A DNA stretch of 9,416 nucleotides from Bacillota bacterium (lineage in GTDB: Bacteria > Bacillota > Clostridia > Peptostreptococcales > Anaerovoracaceae), in assembly GCA_029266295.1 (NCBI GenBank), contig JAQSXD010000113.1:1-9416 (forward strand), in the 5' to 3' direction. Positions 1-5,728 of this stretch are shown here, piece after piece (within the stretch, counting starts at the first letter, position 1; each line of letters begins with the position of its first letter). Made by a program: the position numbers and the translations under genes. The notes beneath the pieces were generated by a model. The model was given only the letters and a program-made list of their open reading frames with translations, searched no databases and was not told where the DNA came from.

Positions 1-1509
1 TGTTGGCGCTTCTGGTACACCTAAAGGTGTTGCGCTAATTTTCGCAGAGGATCCTATGACAGAAAAATCATCACCCAAAGCACGGACTTCAAACTGATAC
101 GTAGTTCCATTCAAAAGATTCCGCATCGTAAAAGAATTACCGCCCACGTCGGACCATGCCACATCATCTTTATAGACCTTATAGCTGCCTGCGCCGGGGA
201 AGCTATCCCAGGTCAGTTTTACCTGCTTATTTCCTGCCTTTGCAGTCAGTTCCAGCGTATCACCGCCGGGTTCCTCGTCTGGAACATAGTTCATCACCAT
301 TACATCGCCGGCTTGAATGTAAGAGACATAGGGGATTCCATCATGGGCTGAGAGAGAGAGACCTGACACAATATAGGTGGAGGCATAGCTGTTGCTGCCA
401 TCTGCTGGTTTCCAACTTTGGTCTTGCGGGTGATATTTTTTTACAATTGCGTAGCTGGAGGGACCTTGATACGCAACGTAAAGAGTATCTTCATCATCCA
501 TGTAAATGGACGGATTTGTTACCTTGAAATCACGGATCATTTCTTTCCCCAATGGTACCCAATGAGAATTTACCAGCATTTTCACAACGCAGCTGGCGTT
601 GTCTTCTGAATCCTTTTCTGCATAGGTTATTAGAGGGATGTTTTCAAATACGTACAGGTAAGGATCAGTGCCGTTCGCCGAAACAGCTGATTCGCCTACC
701 ACTGACCAGTCTGTCGTTAGGTTTTGCTTAGAATTTTTATATGCCTCCACACTTCCAGTACCTGTGCTGCATGATACAAAGATAAAACCTTCGCTCATAT
801 CGCACTGTACGGAAAGTGATTGAGCACCAGTCACGGTTATGGGCTCGCTGAAGTACTGGAAACCATTTTCATACTTTAAGCAGGTAATGAAGGTTGGCGT
901 ACTCCACACGATATAGGGAACACCGCTTGAAACATCCAGCGCCAGATCAGTGGCACCAGCCAGATCAGAGTTGGCATTTGAATATTCATCCCAAATAGTA
1001 ACCCACCCATTACCTTCGTCATATTTCATTAATGCCAATGTCATCATATCGTAATCAGTACTTAAATATGCGAAATAAGGAATGCCATTGTAGACTTCAA
1101 AGTCATACTTCAATATGGTTGCGTCGGTGACGAAACCGTCAGGCTCGTGGTCATCTCCCAGATCCACCGTTTCCCAGGTGTCGCCGGAAAGTTTCTTAAC
1201 CACAGCTTTTCTGCCAGTGGACTCACCCGTGCTGTCATCTCCTAACCTTGCTTCTGCGCTGCCACCAGACTGCGCTGGTTCAAGATAGGCAACGTAGGGG
1301 ATGCCGTTTGAGATGGATAGGATGGTGGAAGCTGAATCTGGCACAGCAGTTTCGGGATGGACATTCTCTCCCACCTGGGTCCAGGAAGTTCCAGTTCCAG
1401 CATATACCGGTGCGCTGATTCCGAGTGGAATCAGAAGGGAAAGGACCAAGAGCATACTCAAGAACTTTTTAACTTTTGGATAATTTCGTAGTAATAATAG
1501 ATTGTACAT
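1..1509 (-). CDS. Secreted beta-propeller-like / fibronectin type III protein, C-terminus beyond the window
   Basis: An open frame starting at 1509 gives 503 codons and runs off the left edge with no stop. AAGGAGG lies 6 nt before the ATG. Residues 1-37 are a signal peptide: basic stretch KVKK, hydrophobic core about 17-33, likely cleavage after VYA (37), so the protein is exported. Residues about 40-405 contain degenerate repeats in which an N/D-G-I-P-Y-x-A-Y strand (for example 68-75, 141-148, 193-201, 389-396) alternates with a K-K/Y-x(n)-W strand (W112, W169, W317, W366), as in propeller folds. Residues about 418-497 look like one fibronectin III domain, with KLTWD and the GTTYQFEVRA strand, and the next segment begins PEAPT, so another domain may follow. 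A surface or extracellular binding role is inference. Anchoring (for example S-layer homology domains) would be encoded beyond the edge. The gene follows the regulator gene on the same strand but is separated from it by a terminator. Confidence 0.85.
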   Translation of the reverse strand, partial: MYNLLLLRNYPKVKKFLSMLLVLSLLIPLGISAPVYAGTGTSWTQVGENVHPETAVPDSASTILSISNGIPYVAYLEPAQSGGSAEARLGDDSTGESTGRKAVVKKLSGDTWETVDLGDDHEPDGFVTDATILKYDFEVYNGIPYFAYLSTDYDMMTLALMKYDEGNGWVTIWDEYSNANSDLAGATDLALDVSSGVPYIVWSTPTFITCLKYENGFQYFSEPITVTGAQSLSVQCDMSEGFIFVSCSTGTGSVEAYKNSKQNLTTDWSVVGESAVSANGTDPYLYVFENIPLITYAEKDSEDNASCVVKMLVNSHWVPLGKEMIRDFKVTNPSIYMDDEDTLYVAYQGPSSYAIVKKYHPQDQSWKPADGSNSYASTYIVSGLSLSAHDGIPYVSYIQAGDVMVMNYVPDEEPGGDTLELTAKAGNKQVKLTWDSFPGAGSYKVYKDDVAWSDVGGNSFTMRNLLNGTTYQFEVRALGDDFSVIGSSAKISATPLGVPEAPT

Positions 1510-1515
1510 CAAATT

Positions 1516-1522
1516 CCTCCTT
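1516..1522 (-). promoter_or_regulatory. Ribosome binding site of the secreted propeller/FnIII gene
   Basis: AAGGAGG on the minus strand, 6 nt before the ATG at 1509. It fixes the start and places the signal peptide at the very N-terminus. Confidence 0.8.
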
Positions 1523-1535
1523 TTCTGATGTTTCC

Positions 1536-1548
1536 GCTAATCGTTAGC
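1536..1548. promoter_or_regulatory. Short palindrome upstream of the secreted protein gene, possible operator
   Basis: GCTAA-TCG-TTAGC is a perfect 5-bp inverted repeat with a 3-nt centre. It lies 27 bp before the ATG at 1509, between the terminator and the ribosome binding site. It could be an operator or a small hairpin in the 5' leader. The arms are short, so chance is possible. No convincing -35/-10 pair was found in 1549-1592, which must hold the promoter if this gene is transcribed independently. Confidence 0.3.
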
Positions 1549-1592
1549 AGGGATTTCTCTCTTATTCTACATTTTTCGCATCAACAAAAAAT

Positions 1593-1629
1593 AAACAAGA
1601 CTCCGGGAAAAGGAACCGGAGTCTTGTTT
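1593..1629 (-). terminator. Strong intrinsic terminator after the response regulator gene, possibly bidirectional
   Basis: A perfect 14-bp inverted repeat (arms 1593-1606 and 1616-1629, core CAAGACTCCGG) encloses a 9-nt loop. On the minus strand the hairpin is followed by a T-rich run (TTTATTTTTTG), and the regulator gene ends about 60 bp upstream. On the plus strand it is also followed by several Ts. It most likely ends the kinase/regulator transcript and insulates the secreted protein gene. Confidence 0.88.
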
Positions 1630-1688
1630 TTCAGCAAATTTTTTTCTTTTCATTGAGGAAATGGGGAATTACAGTAAATAAAAATCTA

Positions 1689-2771
1689 TTATTCCATAAG
1701 CTTACGCAGCTTTTCTTGAGGTTTTTCCCCCAGTTCATTCATCAAAAGATTCTCAAAGCAAAGGTAGAGGCGGTGAGCTTCCATTTTTCTGTCTGTCAAT
1801 AAGTAAAGCTTTATCATGCTGCCGCAGGCATCTTCATTGAGAGGATCAATGGACAAAATTACTTGATAGATTCTCTCGGCAGCTTCATAATCCAGATTAC
1901 TTCTATGATACTCAGCAGCAGCTAAAAGGGCTTTGGTTAAACTGCTTTCAAGGTTTCTCGATTTCACGAAGGACCATTCATAGGCCTTGCCTTGAAAGAG
2001 TTCTCCGCCATAAAGCTCGATCAGAAGGTCGGTTGCATCGAGGAAGCTGCTACGGCTGGTTTTGCTCAGCAACTTTTCGAGTTCGTACAAGTCACAGGAG
2101 ATGAGCTCGGTATTGATGCGGATTTCCTTATGGGTTGTGGTGATACATTTTTCAAGTCCAAAGGGGCTAAGGGCCTTGCGGATATAGTACACCGTCGTAT
2201 TGATATTCTTCAAGGCCTTATCCGGATCCAAGTCGTCCCACAGAGTATTAATAATTTCATCACGGCTTACCTTGCGCTTAAAGATAAGAAATGCAAAGAG
2301 CTCTTCCGTTTTTGGTGACCTCCAGCTGATCGTTCCGAAATTTGGGTTACTGGGGGCAGCTTGGAACCCGCCAAGACAGGAAACCCTTAAATATTGAGCG
2401 GTTTGACGTTCTGCGCAGGCCCGTAAAAGCCGCTGGATTGTTTTCTCTAGACGGTCATTTCTTATGGGCTTCAACAGATAATCCACGGCCTCCAATTCAA
2501 ATGCAGTGACGGCGTATTCATCGTAACCTGTCACAAAAACAACGTTGATGGAACTGTCGATCTCCTGAATTTTGCTTGCAAGGGTGAGACCGTCAACTTC
2601 TGGAATACAAATATCCAAAAAAACAGCATCAACTTTGGCGCCCTCAATGAATTTGAGCGCATCGGCAGCAGTATAAAAAAGCCCGCAAATTTCAATATCG
2701 GGTAACTCTTTAAGCATATCTCCAAGACGTTTCAGGGACAGTTCTTCATCGTCTACTAGAATGACTTTCAT
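1689..2771 (-). CDS. Response regulator with receiver domain and SARP/BTAD-type output region
   Basis: The 360-residue protein starts at ATG 2771, which has GGAGG 9 nt upstream; an in-frame TTG at 2807 would add 12 residues but has no comparable site. Residues 1-120 are a CheY-like receiver: acidic pair D7-D8, phosphoacceptor D53 in FLDICIPEVDG, T81, and K101 in LLKPI. About 128-220 resembles the winged-helix DNA-binding domain of SARP/AfsR regulators (a GGF strand, then the SPKTEELFAFLI and VSRDEIINTLW helices). About 230-350 is the helical, TPR-like BTAD region, including LDYEAAERIYQVILSIDPLNEDA. The architecture matches receiver-SARP fusions known in Firmicutes. It is encoded 59 bp after the sensor kinase on the same strand, so it is almost certainly the partner. 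The kinase should phosphorylate D53 and change DNA binding. Target genes are unknown; its own operon and the downstream secreted protein are candidates by position only. Confidence 0.9.
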   Translation of the reverse strand: MKVILVDDEELSLKRLGDMLKELPDIEICGLFYTAADALKFIEGAKVDAVFLDICIPEVDGLTLASKIQEIDSSINVVFVTGYDEYAVTAFELEAVDYLLKPIRNDRLEKTIQRLLRACAERQTAQYLRVSCLGGFQAAPSNPNFGTISWRSPKTEELFAFLIFKRKVSRDEIINTLWDDLDPDKALKNINTTVYYIRKALSPFGLEKCITTTHKEIRINTELISCDLYELEKLLSKTSRSSFLDATDLLIELYGGELFQGKAYEWSFVKSRNLESSLTKALLAAAEYHRSNLDYEAAERIYQVILSIDPLNEDACGSMIKLYLLTDRKMEAHRLYLCFENLLMNELGEKPQEKLRKLME

Positions 2772-2780
2772 TTTGCGTTG

Positions 2781-2785
2781 CCTCC
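2781..2785 (-). promoter_or_regulatory. Ribosome binding site that decides the regulator start
   Basis: GGAGG on the minus strand, 9 nt before the ATG at 2771. It favours that ATG over the TTG 36 nt upstream, and the receiver then begins directly with MKVILVDDEE, the usual start of the family. Confidence 0.75.
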
Positions 2786-2830
2786 GGAAATTCTCTTTCA
2801 ATTTCAATAACGAACAATAACAGGATTTGG

Positions 2831-4786
2831 TTAGCTTATGGAATCTTTCTTGACAGCCAACTTAGTTTTTGCAGAAACTTTTTCATTGAATGGAAGCTGA
2901 AATGAAACTCTTGTTCCATAACCTTTATGGCTCCGAATCTCCAGTTCAGTACCGTAGATCAGACGCAGCCTCTGATTGATATTCCATATTCCCACGCCGT
3001 TTTCATCTGGGATTTGACTTAAAAGCTGATTCACTTGAGACGGTTCCATACCAATCCCGTTGTCTTCAATGGTGAATACAGCCTTTTCATGATCTCTTTG
3101 AATGGAGATGATTACGGTGCCACCGTTCACACTGGCCATTAGCCCGTGTCGTACGGCATTTTCCACCAAGGGCTGCAGGATGAGCGGAGGGATAGGAAGA
3201 TTAATGCTTTCATCAATCTCATATTGGACATTAAGGCGTCTGCCGAATCGTACTGTTTCAATGTTCAGATAAGCTTCCAGTAGTTCCGTCTCTTTTTTTA
3301 CTGTAGTTAGGGAATCAAGGGTTTTGAAATCAAAGCTGCCTCTCAGGTATTGGGAGAGCTGTATAATCACATCTTCTGCTTTGTCAGGAGACTCCCTGCA
3401 TAAAGCTGCGATGGAATTTAAGGCATTAAAGAGAAAATGCGGCTTGATTTGCGATCTTAAAAAAGCAATTTCAGCATCTCTGGTGCGCTTCATTGATACT
3501 TTTAAATTCGTCAAGGCATCGTAATAGTGCATGGACAGAAGGAAAATCATCATAATTGCGAAAATAATAATATAAATCTGACTCAGAGTTGGATCTTCAA
3601 CAAGGGAGACCGCAAAGAGAATGCTGTCCACGGAGTAAAGATTAATCGCCAAAATAGCCGTAAAAAGAAGCAAGTAATCAAGAAAATCCGTGCTCTTGCT
3701 GCGGAAAAACAATCGGGTAGTTCTTATAAACAGAATCGTTAGAAGTACAGTGTTTAACACCATAATAAAGGGATGCAGTTTGTAGTAAAGGTAGATCGGA
3801 AGCAGCAGCACAGCAACGAGATAGCAGCTGTAAAGCAGCGTAACGATTTTCATCATGCGCAGAGATACGATCCCTTTTCTTGTGTAATAGAATATAGAGG
3901 TAACGGCAATCAGGCTTGCAGACAGAAAAAAATCTTTCATTTTGAAGATCATTTCAAATGGGATATATGGCATAATCATAGCCAAAGGTCTTTGGTCGGT
4001 GAGACTGTTACCAATTGCGAAAATAAAGCAAAAAATAGCAAAGGCAAGGAGTGAGGATGCTTTTCGCTTACAGATCTTGGCTGTGATAAAAAATATAAAA
4101 TAAAGAAGTGAAATGGTGAGCAGCGTAATAAATACACTGAAACCCAGCAGCTGGTTTTTCTGCTGCTGATCCAGCATGGCAGATTGTTCTCCAAGCAGGA
4201 AGGAGGTTGGAATTCCCGAGTTGATATATTCATAATTTGCTGCTTGAACGATAATTTCAACATCGTTGCCGCTGCAGTTGTAGAACCCAAGTTTGGGGTT
4301 ATTCCCTGACACATAGCTGGCTGCATCTTCAGCAGGAGCACCGTCTGAAATCAATTCAGCGCCATTGACGAATACCTTACTTGAAAAACGGACATTTGCT
4401 TTTTTAAGACCGAGGACACCATGCTGAGGGATATTCTTTAAGACAAGACGGTAAGTAGCATATCCGAAAACGGGTAGCTTTTCACCGTTAAACAATTTGC
4501 CGTTCCACAGGGAAGGGACTTTTAGAAAGCCTGTCAGCTCAGGTGTTCTGGTGCTGCCAGGTTGAAAGTCTTCTGGGGTAAGGAGCTGATTCCAGTAAAA
4601 CTCCCACGTCCCATCCAGGGGAATCATGGAATGTCTGTTGACATTCCAGTCTGAAAGATCGATCGCCCCGTTTTCCGCTAGAGGATAATTTTTAACTGGT
4701 GCCTTGTTGTCGGTGAGGATGTCAAGAAGAACTGGCATAATCGCCAATATGGTAATAATCGAAATGATCAAAACGCGTTTTGTCAA
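2831..4786 (-). CDS. 7TM-DISM sensor histidine kinase of the LytS-type His_kinase family
   Basis: The protein has 651 residues. An N-terminal membrane segment (about 4-24) precedes an extracellular domain (about 40-205) with LDGTWEFYW, VPSLWNG and GYATYRLVL motifs, which resemble the jelly-roll (galactose-binding-like) sensor domains of 7TMR-DISM receptors. Several hydrophobic segments between about 212 and 420 fit the seven-helix DISM membrane unit. The cytoplasmic kinase begins near 430. The H-box is FLRSQIKPHFLFNALN with H450 as phosphoacceptor, the N-box LQPLVENAVRHG has N543, the G1 motif DNGIGM starts at D575, and the G2 motif GVGIWNINQRL starts at G597, so it appears catalytically complete. 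The start is a TTG with AGGAG 8 nt upstream; no internal ATG keeps the first membrane segment. The response regulator follows after a short gap. A soluble, possibly carbohydrate-like, extracellular ligand is inferred from domain type only. Confidence 0.92.
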   Translation of the reverse strand: MTKRVLIISIITILAIMPVLLDILTDNKAPVKNYPLAENGAIDLSDWNVNRHSMIPLDGTWEFYWNQLLTPEDFQPGSTRTPELTGFLKVPSLWNGKLFNGEKLPVFGYATYRLVLKNIPQHGVLGLKKANVRFSSKVFVNGAELISDGAPAEDAASYVSGNNPKLGFYNCSGNDVEIIVQAANYEYINSGIPTSFLLGEQSAMLDQQQKNQLLGFSVFITLLTISLLYFIFFITAKICKRKASSLLAFAIFCFIFAIGNSLTDQRPLAMIMPYIPFEMIFKMKDFFLSASLIAVTSIFYYTRKGIVSLRMMKIVTLLYSCYLVAVLLLPIYLYYKLHPFIMVLNTVLLTILFIRTTRLFFRSKSTDFLDYLLLFTAILAINLYSVDSILFAVSLVEDPTLSQIYIIIFAIMMIFLLSMHYYDALTNLKVSMKRTRDAEIAFLRSQIKPHFLFNALNSIAALCRESPDKAEDVIIQLSQYLRGSFDFKTLDSLTTVKKETELLEAYLNIETVRFGRRLNVQYEIDESINLPIPPLILQPLVENAVRHGLMASVNGGTVIISIQRDHEKAVFTIEDNGIGMEPSQVNQLLSQIPDENGVGIWNINQRLRLIYGTELEIRSHKGYGTRVSFQLPFNEKVSAKTKLAVKKDSIS

Positions 4787-4794
4787 AATAGTTA

Positions 4795-4799
4795 CTCCT
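4795..4799 (-). promoter_or_regulatory. Ribosome binding site supporting the TTG start of the kinase
   Basis: AGGAG on the minus strand, 8 nt before the TTG at 4786. It is the only good site near the N-terminus and supports the non-ATG start. Confidence 0.65.
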
Positions 4800-4825
4800 G
4801 TGTAATGGTCAAAACTGTTGATATG

Positions 4826-4864
4826 GCTCTCATCCCTTTAAACGATGCTCTCATCACTTTACAC
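4826..4864. repeat. 18-bp direct repeat with 21-bp period between rnhA and the kinase gene
   Basis: Copies at 4826-4843 and 4847-4864 match at 16 of 18 positions (GCTCTCATCNCTTTANAC on the plus strand). The second copy overlaps the last codons and the TGA stop of rnhA. The 21-bp period places both copies on the same face of the helix, as expected for binding of a dimer in tandem. SARP-family regulators are known to bind direct repeats near promoters, so an autoregulatory site for the adjacent regulator is a reasonable but unproven idea. No clear -10 box follows within the 67-bp gap. Confidence 0.5.
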
Positions 4865-5405
4865 TGTCAATTCCCATGTTGGCAAGCTCATCCGCCCGAT
4901 TGTTCATGCTGGTAATATAAAGAAAATCATCCATTGAGAAATCGGATCCGTTCCACTCGCGAAATTTTTCATAAATTGGTTCGACTTTGGTATTTTTACT
5001 GTTTAAATTGACATGACCTTTGACCCGATAAAAGCTGATTTCATGCCGGTTAATAAATGAAAACAAGGCTTCCCACAAATCCCGGTTTTCGACATCCGTC
5101 TTTTTAGAAGTCTTCCAGTTGTTCCGATACCAATTGATGTACCATTTCTCGCGAAAGCAGTTCATGAGATAGGAACTGTCGGAAAATACCCGAATCTTTA
5201 GGCGGTCCTTTGTAAGTGCCTGAAATGCACAGAGGAGGGCCATCATTTCCATGCGATTGTTTGTGGTATTGATTTCACCGCCAAAGAGCTCTTTTTTATG
5301 GTCTCCATACTCCAATACGGCGCCCCAGCCTCCGATATTTGTTTCATTCTGATTCCCCGAACAGGCTCCATCAGTATAAATATTAATCACCTTCATCCCA
5401 AACAT
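4854..5405 (-). CDS. rnhA: Ribonuclease HI with an enlarged C-terminal loop
   Basis: The 183-residue protein cleaves RNA in RNA-DNA hybrids (R-loops, primers) in the cytoplasm. Numbered from the first ATG, all key residues of the type I family are present: D12 in IYTDGACSGN, E53 in TNNRMEM, D76 in VFSDSSY, H131 in VKGH and D172 in NNRADELA. The substrate-binding basic protrusion is recognisable around 86-112 (EKWYINWYRNNWKTSKK, then NRDLW). It is longer than the roughly 155 residues of E. coli RNase HI. The extra length lies mainly between H131 and D172, 41 residues apart against about 10 in E. coli. Two starts are possible: ATG 5405 (purine-rich AAAAGG 6 nt upstream) and ATG 5396 (AAAGGA 9 nt upstream); the second begins MKVINIYTDG, as many family members do. 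It is the first of the minus-strand genes and is followed after 67 bp by the sensor kinase. Confidence 0.93.
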   Translation of the reverse strand: MFGMKVINIYTDGACSGNQNETNIGGWGAVLEYGDHKKELFGGEINTTNNRMEMMALLCAFQALTKDRLKIRVFSDSSYLMNCFREKWYINWYRNNWKTSKKTDVENRDLWEALFSFINRHEISFYRVKGHVNLNSKNTKVEPIYEKFREWNGSDFSMDDFLYITSMNNRADELANMGIDSVK

Positions 5406-5415
5406 TCCTTTCCTT

Positions 5416-5457
5416 TTATGCTATAATGGTTTCATCTTATGCTATAATGATTTCATA
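5416..5457 (+). repeat. 21-bp tandem repeat carrying two extended -10 boxes
   Basis: Two adjacent 21-bp units (5416-5436, 5437-5457) differ at only two positions. Each contains TTATGCTATAATG, so each carries TGCTATAAT (5419-5427, 5440-5448), a perfect extended -10 (TGnTATAAT) on the plus strand. No matching -35 exists, but extended -10 promoters can work without one. The second box sits inside an inverted repeat, CTTATG (5436-5441) and CATAAG (5454-5459). Transcription from here would enter the 5455-5600 segment and continue toward the gene at 5729. Confidence 0.55.
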
Positions 5458-5462
5458 AGCAA
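5434..5462 (-). promoter_or_regulatory. Candidate promoter of rnhA
   Basis: On the minus strand TTGCTT (5457-5462) is followed by a 17-bp spacer and TAAGAT (5434-5439). Transcription would start about 20 nt before the first rnhA ATG. Each hexamer has only a moderate match to consensus. It overlaps the plus-strand extended -10 repeat, so the two directions might compete for polymerase. Confidence 0.3.
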
Positions 5463-5600
5463 AGCCTGCCATTGCGGCAAAGTAGAAATCATTGGATCAA
5501 GTACGGTATGATATTATGATTATGCCCTAAAACGTAAAGTCAGGCAAGCAGAACCTCCGTCTTGAAAGGCTACCCGTTACCCCTTGGGATATTGTAAAAC
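5455..5600 (+). ncRNA. Possible structured RNA leader or small RNA, class unknown
   Basis: This segment begins just after the second extended -10 box. On the plus strand it contains an 8-bp stem with G-T pairs (GGTATGAT 5505-5512 with ATTATGCC 5519-5526, 6-nt loop), a small hairpin (TGCC 5467-5470 with GGCA 5476-5479) and a longer pairing that competes with it (GCCTG 5464-5468 with CAGGC 5541-5545). A conserved-looking stretch, GGCTACCCGTTACCCC, lies at about 5568-5583. No intrinsic terminator closes it. I cannot match it to a known riboswitch; it could be a regulated leader of the downstream operon, an independent RNA, or nothing. Confidence 0.25.
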
Positions 5601-5650
5601 TATCTTAAAGCTTGCGTAATACGTTTGTAACATACATAAGATATACTGTC

Positions 5651-5700
5651 TATATAATTTTATCGTATAATTTAGGTGGTTTATGCCCTAATATATAGTT
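5651..5700 (+). promoter_or_regulatory. AT-rich region with candidate -10 boxes for the 5729 operon
   Basis: TATAAT occurs at 5653-5658 and 5666-5671, 58-76 bp before the ATG at 5729. No well-spaced consensus -35 is present (TTGTAA at 5625-5630 is 22 bp before the first box), so if used it is weak or activator-dependent. A TTATGCCCTAA copy lies just downstream at 5681-5691, in a position where a bound repressor could act. Confidence 0.3.
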
Positions 5701-5711
5701 ATGAAAATCGG

Positions 5712-5719
5712 AAAGGAGG
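5712..5719 (+). promoter_or_regulatory. Ribosome binding site that decides the start of the 181-residue gene
   Basis: AAAGGAGG lies 9 nt before the ATG at 5729. It favours this start over an in-frame TTG at 5723, only 3 nt from the site. Confidence 0.8.
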
Positions 5720-5728
5720 AGATTGCCT

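Larger units (their letters stand above)
5406..5728. other. Divergent intergenic region, repeat-rich, no gene seen
   Basis: These 323 bp separate rnhA (minus) from the secreted-protein/wal cluster (plus) and should contain promoters for both. They hold a 21-bp tandem repeat (5416-5457), four copies of TTATGCNNTAA (starting at 5416, 5437, 5520 and 5681), a foldable segment (5455-5600), and an AT-rich stretch with two TATAAT boxes before the plus-strand gene. No convincing protein-coding frame with a ribosome binding site was found in either direction. Confidence 0.6.

Noticed and set aside
156..609. Plus-strand frames of 123 and 63 codons inside the secreted propeller/FnIII gene
   Set aside because: They are antisense to a continuous 503-codon frame with signal peptide, repeats and FnIII domain, and their composition is not protein-like.
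1992..2397. Plus-strand frames of 108 and 65 codons opposite the regulator's DNA-binding region
   Set aside because: They are antisense to a well-defined receiver-SARP gene and lack ribosome binding sites.
3976..4341. A 121-codon frame inside the kinase gene on the same strand
   Set aside because: It lies wholly within the kinase, whose frame is continuous and domain-complete, so it is a by-product of another frame.
2831..4786. The sensor kinase as a relocated WalK for the nearby WalH/WalI
   Set aside because: It is a LytS-type His_kinase with DISM sensor and 7TM region, not the HAMP-PAS-HisKA architecture of WalK, and it is paired with its own SARP-type regulator.
5440..5600. A c-di-GMP-I (GEMM) riboswitch
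   Set aside because: Only short blocks resemble the conserved core (ACGTAAAGTC, GTTACC). The GGCAAACC block and tetraloop-receptor hairpins are not in the right order. I keep it only as an unclassified structured segment.
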